From Paludibacteraceae bacterium (GTDB taxonomy: Bacteria > Bacteroidota > Bacteroidia > Bacteroidales > Paludibacteraceae): 46,229 bases of DNA. Positions 16,231-26,400 of this stretch are shown in pieces. The position numbers and the translations under genes are program-made. Position 1 is the first letter of the stretch. Each line of letters starts with the position of its first letter. The stretch covers positions 1 through 46,229 of the forward strand of contig JAEDNI010000010.1 of the NCBI GenBank assembly GCA_016302585.1, in the 5' to 3' direction. The notes beneath the pieces are model-generated. The model had not been told where the DNA came from. It searched no databases and was given only the letters and a program-made list of their open reading frames with translations.

Positions 16231-17199
16231 TCAATTTGAGAATTTGTTCTCAATAATATCCGTTAATACCTCTTTGATGTCGAGTCCGGCGGCGCGTACT
16301 TGCTGCGGGATGAAGGAGGTAGGTGTCATACCCGGGGTGGTATTGACTTCGAGGAGGTTGAGTTTCTCGCCCGTTATGATCCAGTCCACACGGATGATAC
16401 CTTGTGCGCCGATGATGTCGTACAGACGGAGGGTCTCGGCCTGTATCTTATCGCGTACCGCATCCGGGATGCGTGCCGGAGTGATCTCGTCCACTTCGCC
16501 TTTGTATTTCGCGTTGTAGTCAAAAAACTCGTTATGGGTGACTACCTCCGTGATGGGGAAAGCGACGGCTTTATTGGTGGTCTTATAGACGCCGCAGGTC
16601 ACCTCCGTGCCCTGCATGAAGGCTTCGCATATGACCTCGTTGCCCTCTTGGAAAGCGCGTTCGATAGCGGGATAGACATCCTCCACCGTTTTCACCTTAG
16701 TGCAACCGAAGGAGGAACCGCCGATATTGGATTTGATGAAACAGGGCAGTCCTAAGGTATCGGCAATTTTCTGCGCGTTGGGCCATTTCTGTCCGGCACG
16801 GAGCATGATACTGTTGGCGATATGAAAGCCGAAATAGGAGAGATAGTGGTTGCAGGCGTATTTGTTGAAAGTCAGCGCAGCGGCGAGCACGCCGCAGCAG
16901 GAGTAGGGCAAACCGATCATATCGAGGTATCCCTGGAGAATACCGTTCTCGCCCGGTGTTCCGTGGATGGTGATGTAGGCGAAGTCGAAGGTATGCTTCA
17001 CGCCCGCACGCGTAAAAGAAAAATCATTCTTATCGATAGAACATCCGTCCTCGGTATGCCAATCTTGCGCTTTAAGGATCACGATAGTCACATCGTAACC
17101 CGCTTCGCTAATCCAAGTCTTCAAGCCGGCAGCGGAACGCAGCGACACCTCATGCTCGCTACTGTCTCCTCCGGCGATAATTGCTATTTTGCGTTTCAT
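16231..17199 (-). CDS. ddl: D-alanine--D-alanine ligase
   Basis: A 322-aa ATP-grasp ligase that joins two D-alanines for the peptidoglycan stem peptide. Signatures are GGDSSEHEVSLRSA at the N-terminus, TIHGTPGENGILQGYLD, the ATP loop SNIGGSSFGCTKV, and the metal-binding RVDWIITGEKLNLLEVNTTP near the C-terminus followed by GMTPTSF. Length is normal. It is first in its run, behind a clear promoter (17249-17280) with a leader of about 43 nt. Non-coding element copy A is divergent from it. Confidence 0.97.
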   Translation of the reverse strand: MKRKIAIIAGGDSSEHEVSLRSAAGLKTWISEAGYDVTIVILKAQDWHTEDGCSIDKNDFSFTRAGVKHTFDFAYITIHGTPGENGILQGYLDMIGLPYSCCGVLAAALTFNKYACNHYLSYFGFHIANSIMLRAGQKWPNAQKIADTLGLPCFIKSNIGGSSFGCTKVKTVEDVYPAIERAFQEGNEVICEAFMQGTEVTCGVYKTTNKAVAFPITEVVTHNEFFDYNAKYKGEVDEITPARIPDAVRDKIQAETLRLYDIIGAQGIIRVDWIITGEKLNLLEVNTTPGMTPTSFIPQQVRAAGLDIKEVLTDIIENKFSN

Positions 17200-17248
17200 T
17201 ATATGGCTGTATAAAAGTATTCTTAGATATATAATCCGAAATCGGCTA

Positions 17249-17280
17249 CAAAATTACAACAAAAATTGCACATATGCAAG
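17249..17280 (-). promoter_or_regulatory. ddl promoter, back-to-back with element copy A
   Basis: On the minus strand CTTG (17280-17277), 20 nt, and TAATTTTG (17256-17249). The -33 region reads TTGCATATG and is part of a near-palindrome, TTGCACATATGCAA. Its other arm gives a plus-strand ATTG spaced 20 nt from TGTTTTTC (17290s), a weak promoter-like pair pointing into copy A. Confidence 0.75.
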
Positions 17281-17300
17281 CGTTCGGGTGTTTTTCTCGC

Positions 17301-17545
17301 AAAAAAAATAGAATTCATTCTATTATTTTATGCACGGAGATGGCTTTGGATGCTTGCATACGGAAGACATCTCGGGGCATAAAATAGAGGGTTTACCCTT
17401 TTTGCGAAAAAACACCCGCCGTTGCACATATGCCCCGCAAGATGCGGCCGTAAATTCGAAGGGAACCCGCCTGCGGGGCGTGTCCGTTTACGGTCCAATC
17501 CCGCGACCATCCCGCGACCATGACGGATATCTACCTCCCGTCTTT
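17301..17545 (+). ncRNA. Copy A of a dispersed structured-RNA element
   Basis: This fills most of the 390-bp gap between ddl and the helix-hairpin-helix gene. In order: the inverted repeat ATAGAATTCATTCTAT (17308-17323); an outer stem TATTTTATGC/GCATAAAATA (17324-17333 with 17377-17386); an inner stem GAGATG/CATCTC (17337-17342 with 17368-17373); a 25-nt loop (17343-17367) with core TTGGATGCTTGCATACGGA; a small hairpin AGGGT/ACCCT (17388-17399); a conserved block GCAAGATGCGGCCGTAAATT (17437-17456) framed by GCCCCGCA/TGCGGGGC (17432-17439 with 17472-17479); a tandem-repeat tail; and a GACGG/CCGTC hairpin followed by TTTTCTT. Copy B keeps the loop but has unrelated, still paired, stem sequences. 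No open frame is conserved. Function unknown; a riboswitch is unlikely because it points away from ddl. Confidence 0.65.
17486..17526. repeat. 3' tail repeats of element copy A
   Basis: One TTTACGGTCC unit and two ATCCCGCGACC-type units, shared almost base for base with the tail of copy B (44102-44165). In copy A they lead into the GACGG/CCGTC hairpin. Confidence 0.7.
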
Positions 17546-17589
17546 TCTTCGATCGTCTTGGCGCTGAGTCTCAAGATGGTTCCTACTGG

Positions 17590-18342
17590 TCATTCAAAAC
17601 GCAAATAGGGAGCAATCCGGTTGATATCTTCTTCGCTTAATTCAGGAAGGGGTCTCAACTCGTCTATTGAACGCAAGGTGACGTTTTTTCTACGCAAATT
17701 ATAAATTGCCTTCGCCTGCTGAAAACGGATATAAGGATGCTGCTGAAGCGTCAAGATAGTACTGTTATTGACCGAGATGGTGCGTATATCTTCGGGATCG
17801 ATAAAGAAATGGCGGGTGAGCGTATCGAGATGTAGCGGCGCAAGGACAGAATCCGACAGTTGGTCGAGGGTGTAGAAGCCGCCTAACTGCTCTCGATAGG
17901 ATGCGATGCGTTTTGCGGCATAAGGGCCGATACCCCGGATGAGTTGCAGTTCGGCGGTGTCGCATCGGTTGAGGTTCAGAATCGTATCTTTCTTAATACG
18001 TTTGGGGAACCGGAAACCTACGGAGTCGCGCCATAGCGAGTCGGCGATACGGAAGGAGTCGTATTGCTGTTGCCGAATACGTTTCCATTCATCTCGTCGC
18101 ATAGAATCAGCCAGTCGAAACGAGTCATAACGTTGCTCCCTTTCAGCCGCCCATTGAGCGTAACGAAGCGAGTCCGCCAGGCGCATGGAGTCCTTGCGCT
18201 CTTCCCAAGAGCGACGCGGTTTCTTGTCAGGAAGATCAGGAAGAACAGGTTGTCGGGAAGGCCAAACGGCATAGACGATCCATCCTACCAACGCAAAGCT
18301 GACGAGGATGAGTGCTGCTATACGTTGTTCTTTACTTAACAT
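17590..18342 (-). CDS. Membrane-anchored helix-hairpin-helix protein, ComEA-like
   Basis: A 250-aa protein with one N-terminal membrane helix (IAALILVSFALVGWIVYAVW) and a charged coiled region with three imperfect repeats of about 26 residues (YDSFRLADSMRRDEWKRIRQ). Helix-hairpin-helix DNA-binding repeats follow: NLNRCDTAELQLIRGIGPYA (about residue 125), a second near residue 195 (QQHPYIRFQQAKAIYNLRRK), and a C-terminal LRPLPELSEEDINRIAPYL. The layout resembles ComEA, which takes DNA across the periplasm; a comEC-like gene lies 10 kb away. Its start overlaps the xseA end by 11 bp. Confidence 0.8.
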   Translation of the reverse strand: MLSKEQRIAALILVSFALVGWIVYAVWPSRQPVLPDLPDKKPRRSWEERKDSMRLADSLRYAQWAAEREQRYDSFRLADSMRRDEWKRIRQQQYDSFRIADSLWRDSVGFRFPKRIKKDTILNLNRCDTAELQLIRGIGPYAAKRIASYREQLGGFYTLDQLSDSVLAPLHLDTLTRHFFIDPEDIRTISVNNSTILTLQQHPYIRFQQAKAIYNLRRKNVTLRSIDELRPLPELSEEDINRIAPYLRFE

Positions 18343-19444
18343 AGGCCTCTTTACTTCCGTCGGCTAAATGGGTAGTGATGATATCGCCGGGTTGGAGTTC
18401 ATGGACGGATCGGATGACTTTTCCGTTTTTGGTGATGAGGCTGTAGCCGCGCCGATAGATTTGTTCGGGGTTGCAGGCCGCAAGCCGTTGTTCGAGCAAT
18501 TCGATGCGATGGCGGCGAATGAGAAGTTGTCGTTCTCCGGTTCGTTGCAGTCGAACAACGAGGTCCGCGATGCGGTTCATCTGCGTGTCCATCCGGTGGA
18601 TGAGCCATTCTGCCACGGCGGTAGGTGTCTTAAGCGCCTCATGCGCCACGAGGTCCAAGACGGAAATATCCCTTGTATGGCCGATACCGCTGAGGATAGG
18701 TAACTCAAACTGCGCACAGACAGCGCAGAGTTCATAGCGATCGAAACAGCTGAGATCGGTAGTTGCCCCGCCGCCACGGATGATGGCGACTGCGTCGTAT
18801 CGGTGATTGGTGATTTCGTCCAGAGCGGCGAGGATGGATTTCTCGGCTGCTTCGCCTTGCATGACAGCCGGAAAGAGTTGCAACCGGAAAGGATAACTGC
18901 TATGCTCGAGTTGGTGCTTGAAGTCCTCGTATCCTGCTGCATTCGGCGAAGAGATGACAGCGATGCGTCGAATAAGAGTAGGCAAGGGGAGCAGTTGCTG
19001 TGCATCTAGTAGTCCGTCGGCTTTGAGTTGCGCGATCGTCTGTTGGCGTTGCCGCGCGATGTCACCAAGCGTATAGGAGGGGTCGATCCCCACGATAGAG
19101 AGACTTAAACCGTACACGGGATGATACTGCACTTCTGCTTCTACGAGCACCGCCATGCCGGGTTGCAGACGCTGACCGGTCTCGGACTCGAAGTAAGCCC
19201 GCAGCATCTCTTGCGTTCCACTCCAACAAGTGGCACGCATTTTGGCTGCGATTTGTGATTTTTGATTGTCCACCAGTTCGAGATAGAGGTGTCCGCCTTT
19301 CTCGGAAAGGTTACTGATCTCCGCTTTCACCCAATAGGAAGAAGCCAGACTATCGTCCAGCGCATCGCCGATAAGGCTGCATAAATCAGAGAGGGTGTAC
19401 AGGGTACGGTGTACAGTGGGTGTATAATGATTTAGTGTCGCCAT
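18332..19444 (-). CDS. xseA: Exodeoxyribonuclease VII large subunit
   Basis: A 370-aa protein with the N-terminal OB fold (YWVKAEISNLSEKGGHLYLE, AAKMRATCW) and the catalytic domain motifs IAVISSPNAAGYEDF, AIIRGGGATTDLSCFD, LPILSGIGHTRDISVLD and the TPTAVAEWL helix. Exo VII degrades single-stranded DNA to oligonucleotides. The family is often 400-450 aa, so the coiled part is short here. ATG 19444 is chosen over an in-frame TTG at 19462. The start lies within the end of the barrel gene (13-bp overlap). No xseB is visible next to it. Residues around NQKSQI are encoded by three 7-bp units (19250-19270). Confidence 0.92.
   Translation of the reverse strand: MATLNHYTPTVHRTLYTLSDLCSLIGDALDDSLASSYWVKAEISNLSEKGGHLYLELVDNQKSQIAAKMRATCWSGTQEMLRAYFESETGQRLQPGMAVLVEAEVQYHPVYGLSLSIVGIDPSYTLGDIARQRQQTIAQLKADGLLDAQQLLPLPTLIRRIAVISSPNAAGYEDFKHQLEHSSYPFRLQLFPAVMQGEAAEKSILAALDEITNHRYDAVAIIRGGGATTDLSCFDRYELCAVCAQFELPILSGIGHTRDISVLDLVAHEALKTPTAVAEWLIHRMDTQMNRIADLVVRLQRTGERQLLIRRHRIELLEQRLAACNPEQIYRRGYSLITKNGKVIRSVHELQPGDIITTHLADGSKEAYVK
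19250..19270. repeat. Three 7-bp units inside xseA
   Basis: GATTTGT, GATTTTT, GATTGTC in direct succession on the plus strand. The coding strand has no stop in any frame across the run. 21 bp equals seven codons. Confidence 0.55.
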
Positions 19445-20496
19445 GGATCGCAGAGGATACAACGTTCTTTACCTTGGAAGCCGAAGAGCACGGTAAAGCG
19501 GACACCTACGTTGAGGTGTCGCATCCAGTACCCCTGTGCATCGGTGGTAGAGAAGGCGTGATGGAACTGATAGGAGGGGAAGTCGAAGATGGTCTCCATA
19601 GGCGTCTCATAGAACGTCTTTTGGGTATTCGGACTGACATCTAAGATACCGAAGTCCGCATATGCGGCGAACCTCAGACGGCAGTCCAGCCGGTCACCCG
19701 GGCGAACACGATACGACTTCGGATTCTGGAACGTAGTATATTCATATCCTATCTCGCCGTGTACCATCAGGTCCAGTTTGATTTGCAGTCTCTCGTCGGT
19801 CCGTTCGATCGGTACATCCTTACGGAAACCATGGTTGTCCATCTCTTCCCACACGCCTACGTATCGCTCATAGATGCCGGTGGTGGTGCCGGTCAGTTTC
19901 TGGCGTGTGTTGCCCCAGAAGGAGTAGTTGACATGTACGCCGGTCAGGAAATACCCGATGCCTCGTGCACCTAAGATATAATGACCTATATAAAGCGGTA
20001 TCTGTGCGTAGAGTTGCTGATAGTGGTCGGTGCGGTCGTAGAAGTTGTGCTTGAGTGTGTATTCCACGTCCTGTCCGTTCCATACGTCGTGCATGTGCTC
20101 ATGGATGATGAGGGTGTCGCCGATGAAGTTGGATGCACATTGGTAACCTATTCCGACGCCGGTCTGAATGAGCAATCCGCTATATTGGTATTCATAAACG
20201 AGTCGCAGCCCGGTATTCGCGCCCCCCGGCAAAGCGGACACCCGCGGCATGTTATTGATCGCAGCGCTCCATGCGCCTTCGGCGGAGAAACCGAGTAAAT
20301 GGTGTGAACCCGTATATTGGGAGGCATGGAGACCGAAGAGCACGTCGGTTTTGTTCTCCACATCTTTGGTGGTGAACTCACTGAGGCTCGCCAAGCGATT
20401 CTCCCATCGCTCAGTCATCGAGTAGCGTCCCTGCGCTTGCAACCCAAGGGGACAGCCTACTACCAGCAGCATAATATAGAATCTTATTCTATGCAT
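19432..20496 (-). CDS. Outer-membrane beta-barrel protein
   Basis: A 354-aa protein with a Sec signal peptide (YIMLLVVGCPLGLQAQG) and long stretches of alternating hydrophobic and polar residues rich in Tyr, Gly and Phe, such as LVYEYQYSGLLIQTGVGIGY and HYILGARGIGYFLTGVHVNY. These suggest a mid-sized barrel. It does not clearly match PorP/SprF or OmpA. It overlaps the giant surface-protein gene by 13 bp, so it may anchor, export or display that protein; this is inference from gene order. The last 13 bp overlap the xseA start. Confidence 0.75.
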   Translation of the reverse strand: MHRIRFYIMLLVVGCPLGLQAQGRYSMTERWENRLASLSEFTTKDVENKTDVLFGLHASQYTGSHHLLGFSAEGAWSAAINNMPRVSALPGGANTGLRLVYEYQYSGLLIQTGVGIGYQCASNFIGDTLIIHEHMHDVWNGQDVEYTLKHNFYDRTDHYQQLYAQIPLYIGHYILGARGIGYFLTGVHVNYSFWGNTRQKLTGTTTGIYERYVGVWEEMDNHGFRKDVPIERTDERLQIKLDLMVHGEIGYEYTTFQNPKSYRVRPGDRLDCRLRFAAYADFGILDVSPNTQKTFYETPMETIFDFPSYQFHHAFSTTDAQGYWMRHLNVGVRFTVLFGFQGKERCILCDPWRH

Positions 20497-23400
20497 TTAC
20501 TGTTTACCAATATCTTTATGGCCCTGTAGGGCTCTTCGGGTGTTTCGTTAGACCATAATTGAACGATGTACATGCCTTCTTTCTGCGGTACCTCAATCTC
20601 GGTTACATCGGCGTGGAAAACACCTTCACTCACAAACATCCCTTCTGCACTTGTCACGCGATAGCTACCGTCTTTGCGCGAGAGGATGTAGGTGTACGGG
20701 TGCGCAGTGCAGACATAGGTCGGGGTGACGGAGAGATACCCCATCGTAGGCGCAAAGTCATTATCGATGACGTTCGCGTGTGCTTCGATGGCGCAAGTGG
20801 GGAAGGATAGTTCTTCTCCGTCGCGCTGCAGTTCTACATGATACGCTGCGCCGGGCACCAGTCCATCGGGTAAGTGCAGATAAGGCTTCGTCTGCTCGGG
20901 CATGAGGATACCGTCTTCATACCACCGGTAAGAGGTCCAGGTATATCCTCCGTTGTATTTCTCGTTGAGGATAGCGATGACATCGCCGTGACGTTGCTCC
21001 AAGATCCATTTCGGATAACTCAAGAGGAAACACGAGTCTGCGGAGCAGTCGGTCTCTTTATGCTGACAGATACCGTTGTCCACTACCAAACGAATCGGGT
21101 AGAGGTCCGGTTTGGGGTATTGCGTCTTGTCGCCATCGCTATAGGGGATAGGAATAGAAATGACCATCGTATCCGAATACGCCGTGATAGGTATGTCTTC
21201 GAGGTCTTCAAATCCGGCTTCATATCCCTTCTCGTCGAAGTAAACGGAGTACGAGAGCGGTCGTGCACTGGTGTAGGTGTACTGCAGTTCGAACGCCGTC
21301 TCGCTTTGGCACATCGCGTTCTCCACCCAGATCGTAGGCACGGTAGGCGGTATGACTTCGATATGGGTGTATATGAAATGATGACAACCGGCGTCATTGA
21401 GCGTCGTGTCTTTATACCATCCGTCTTGGGTATAGTGATGCTCTCCCACGACGAGGGTGTCCCCAATACAGATCTGCTCGAGGTTGATCTCGAACGTCGT
21501 GTCCACGACGGTGAGATAGAGGTGGTAGATGCTATCGCATCCCAGTTCGGAGGTGAGGCTGTCGGCTACGAAGTACTCACCCGGCGTCATATGCTCGAAA
21601 TAATGGTTGCGCCATTGGAGCGTCTCGTCGGCACAGAGTTGGAGATTGTCTTCTTCGAAGTACGCCGTATTGACCAGCAACCGCATCTCGTAGATGGAGT
21701 CGCAGTGGTCGATGGTATAGAAGCTGTCGCAGAACTGGTATACGCCGGGGGTAAGACCGGAGAGGAGGCTGTCGCCGTGCAAGATACTATGCCATACATA
21801 CTCCTCGTTCGAGCAGATCGTATCGTACTCTATATGCCGATAGGAGGGTAGCACATGCGCCTTGAGCCGATAGACCGAGTCGCAACCGAACTGGGTGAAC
21901 AAGGAGTCGAGGAAGAGGGTGTCGTACGGTTGCACGAAGGTGTCCACATCGTACTCATGCACCCAATTGGACCACTCATGGTTGAGGCTATTGGAGTAAT
22001 ACGCTTCGCCCGAGCAGATCGGAGCCTTCGCGGAGTCATTGAAGAGATAGGCGTGGTGGAAGGTGAGGTAGTATTTATATACGATACTATCGCAACCGTC
22101 AGTACCGGGGAAGTGTACATCGACTGGATCGTCCACATCCGGCCGAGGACGACCGGGGCTCCACACCTCTGTAGCTACGATACGTATAGATCCGTCGTCC
22201 CGGAAGAGGGTATCGTAGTGATAGAAGGAGTAGTTGTCGCATATCTCCTTATGCATAGGAATAGAGATAAAGGGCTTGATGAAATAGTCCAGTTTGAAGA
22301 CCGAGTCACACCCGTCTTGGGTGGTCAGCCGGTCGTAATAGACGTTAGAGGACGAGATCTCTTTGCCGCGCCAGATGATGGTCTCTCCGAAGCAGCCTTT
22401 GCCCTTATTCTCGAAGAGATAGGTAGGCTTGATAGTTAATTCGAAGTGCACGACACTATCGCATCCCTCTACCGTCTTAAGGGTATGATGCAGGGTGTGC
22501 CGCACGATCGGATAGTGCGTGGTGGAGGTATCTCTCTCAGCGCGCGCCATATGGGGTTCGTAGCCGATAGAGTCACGGAAATAGTTACCCTGCGTGTCGC
22601 TGAAGATGAAGATATGCCGGTTCTCGTTGTCGCAGACCGTGTCGTAAACGGTCGTGTCATACGAAGGTGCTACACGCAGCGTGAGATAGAAGATCGAGTC
22701 GCACTTATGGATGGTACTCCAGGTCACCGTATCCAGATAAGTGGTATCGGACTTCACTACGATGTTATACTTCGCTTTCTCGGCGGCTGTACCAACGAAT
22801 TTCTCACCACGGTAGTATTGTCCCTGCCATGAAGTGGTATCATAGTCGCATAGCAACTTGTTGTTGTAAATGTGATAAACCGAATCAATACGCAGCCGCA
22901 GCACATGAATCGAGTCGCAACCATGCTCGGTAGTGTGTAAGGAGTCATAGAAGACATAGATGCTGTCGCTCTTGAGTGTCTCGGTTTGGATGACGGTGTC
23001 GTGCCATGAATAAACGGTACCTTGGCAGACGCTATCCAGTTCCTCTTTGAGATAGGTGCGGTAGATGGTGATACGATGCAGCACGGCACTATCGCAACCG
23101 AGTTCCGAAGTGGCGGTATAGGTGGTGTCGAAGGTGAAGGAAGACTTGCCGGCAGGTACAGCCACTACACTATCGGGACCCAGCGGCCGGTTCGGGGCAT
23201 TGACGCCGTAGATGAACCGGTCGAAGAACGGCAACACTTCATTATCGCACATGCTGCGTTCGGTGGTTTCCACCGGCAAGGTATAGACAGAGTCTATATG
23301 CAGTTTGAGGTATCGTGTCGAGTCGCACCCGTGAATGGTGTGGAACTTCAATGCATAGATGAAATCACCGGCATGATAGGTCGGGATAGAATGAATACGG

Positions 23401-26400
23401 ATATGGTTCGCATCCAGGATCGAATCCGGAGCCACGAAAGACGGGTCTTGGTCTTCCCACCGGAACGTACTGAATTGGCAGGTGTGATAGACCGGCGTAG
23501 TGTCGGTGTAGATAGGATGGATAGTGAGGTATAACCGCCAGATACTATCGCATTGGAACGAGTCGGTTTTCTGTTTATCATAGAGGATGTGGGTACCGGT
23601 TTGCTTGAGCGGGAAGGGGTCTACATCGGGGTGCCCGTCCCATTTGAACTGCTCAGCCGTATCCTGACAGACGCTCATATACACCTCATTCAGATAACTC
23701 GGGGCACGGTACAATCTCAGATAGAAGATAGAGTCGTAACCGAGGGTAGTGAGGAAACGATGTTCGTAGATGCTGTCTTTTTTCGGAGCAGGCAGGTCGG
23801 TGATGGTCTTTCTCAAGAAAGGAACACCATCCGGACAGTACTCCGGTCGTCTCTCCCACCATTCGTAGGACGTCTCTGTGCCGCAGGCGAAAGCGGAGAC
23901 GGTATCGCGGAAGACGCTACCGATGCGCAGGAAGAGCACGCGTGTACTATCGCACTGGACACCATTCACGGGGGTGGTCAAGAAATGCCGCACCACAAAG
24001 GTCGTGTCCGTCGTGATGAGTGAGTCATAGGGCAGTGTGGTTTTCGTACCTCCGTAACTCATTCCTGTAACCGGCCAATAACAGGTGTCCTCTTGCGTCT
24101 TCATCACCGTATCAACGATGTAATACGACGGGATGACGGTGAGGTTGATGGCATAGACGGTGTCGCACCGTGAGTCATCGTATTCGTCGAAGAAAGCCGG
24201 TTTATCCAGCGGATAGGTCTTCAGCACAACGCCGTTATGGTCTTTCCATTCGAAGATACCGTCCTGAACGGAACAGATCGTGGTATCAGTTCGTTCGTAC
24301 AACTCGGCACTTGCCAAATAGTCGAGCCGGATATGATAGACGGAGTCGCACCCATAGCGCGTGGTGAACCGGTCGTAGTAGTCGTTCGTCTCCCTCAATT
24401 CGCCGCGTATGGAGTCCCGGCCGGAGTGGTCTTTTCCTATCCACTGGTAGAACTGATGCACGGTATCGCCCAAGACGGGGTCGTAGTGCAACTTGCACCA
24501 GGTAGCTGTGTCGTTGAAATAATAGGCTTTCGGGATGATAAGTGTCAGCGCGTGAATCGAGTCGCAGCCCTTCAGACCTCCGTTACACTCCGCGCAGGTC
24601 TGCGTGAACATCGTATCGCGGAACGTGCCTATCCATGCTTGCGCTGCGGCATCCCATTTCATTGAACCGTCAATAGTATCCTTCAGTCCGATCGTGCGAT
24701 CGGTTGAACCGTATTGAATCGGCCATTTATAGAGTGAATCCGGGTTCTCGTTATAACACATCGTATCCGTCTTCTCAAAGTAATAGGTCGGATGGATGAA
24801 GAGATGCAGCTCGTAGATCGAGTCACAACCATTGAATGTCGGGAAACCTTCTTCCTGCTGGCAGGCACATTGTTCGGTTTTAAACTTCACCAGGAGGACG
24901 GTGTCTTTTTTGATGACTTCTCCGCCAAAGGCACTCTTGCTCTTTTCGCCCCGGAAGATTTTCCCATGATAGAGCGTATCCTGGTTGTCGCATAGATGAA
25001 TCGTATCCACGAAGCGGAACGTATCGCAGACGAATACCTCCAGGGTCACGAGCGAGTCACACCCGGCTTGGGTCTGGTAGTCGCGATGGAAGGTATAGCG
25101 TTTACCGGATTCGAGTTTGTACACCCACGGCTCGACGTATCCTTCTCCTTCGCCTTCTTTGACAGTAACGAAACGAGTCCCTTCGGCATGATCGCCGAGG
25201 ATGCTCAAATCGCGTTGGTCGGGCATGCTGTCATGGAAGAAACGCAGGGTGTCTCCCAAGCAGACGATCCGATAGAGGGTGTCGTTGAACTGGCGCGTGA
25301 CGCGCACCGTGGTCTTGAGGGTGTCGATGTCTTCTCCGCCGCACATGAGTTGGTCGCGATAGAGCACCGCCTGCACCTCGTATTCGAAGAACTGATGGCG
25401 GTCTTCTATATCCTCTTCGGGTAAGATAAACTGGTATTCATACTCCTGTTTATTTCCGGTGATAGGGCCGTTGATGAGGAAACCTTCTACAAATTTTCCG
25501 TTCTCCGCACCTTTGACACCCGTCACATCATAGATAGCCCATTCGATCTTCTCAATGGGTTTCTCTGCGGGAGTCTCAACCGCCCATGAGACGGACATAC
25601 TATCGCATATGATCGCCGTGTCGAGGCGTTCCTTGCCTTCGATCCATTCGTTCCATTGACGTTGATACCATCCGTGGCCGTCGAGACTATCCATGTCATA
25701 ACTGCCACGAGACATGATCTCGTTCGTGTTGGTCACATAGATCGAGTCGTGTGGTTGAGGCGGTTTAAAACCAAGCGTGTAGTAATAACCCTGTGCGTCC
25801 GTTAAACCGTAAACAGTTCCGATGAAGCCGTCACCCGAACTCTCTATCAGATGATAACTGGAGGTGTTGGGCAGCGGGATATGGGCGTACGACAGGTCGT
25901 TGTTCGCATGGAACCGATAGAACGTAGCCGTGACAGCTCCGCCGTTGAGCGTCAGTTTATCGGTGTCTTCGGTCCTCGTGATCACATACGCGAAGAAGTG
26001 CTGCGGAGTATTGGCTCCTCCCTGCGGATCCAACGGTTCGGTGAACATATTCATGGATTGCACGCGATGGGTCCAAGCCGGCATCATTGCGCTCGCAGGA
26101 TCGCCGTAAGTATAACAAATGTCATCGAACGCGGTGCTGGTACAGAACTTGTTGACAGCCGCACTGGTGATATAGTGATAGCAGAGGATTGGCTTGGCCG
26201 GATCCAGACTTCGGATGGTCACTTCCTTTCGCTTCGAGTCATTGATGGCGATGGGGGGTGTGGTCTTACCGGCCTTATCAAGGAAGACCGAGTTGGTCTC
26301 AGACATCCCCGTCTCGGCGTTGTAGGTGACGACCTCCACTTCCGTGTTCGCATAAGCTGCCGTGACGAGGGCATAGTTGATACGGGTGTTCTCCAGGTTC

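Noticed and set aside
17301..17545. A riboswitch or leader of a downstream gene
   Set aside because: In all three copies the element points away from the adjacent gene promoter; the next gene on the same strand is absent or on the opposite strand.
20874..21851. Long open frames antisense to the giant surface protein
   Set aside because: They mirror the repeat structure of the minus-strand gene and have no start signals.
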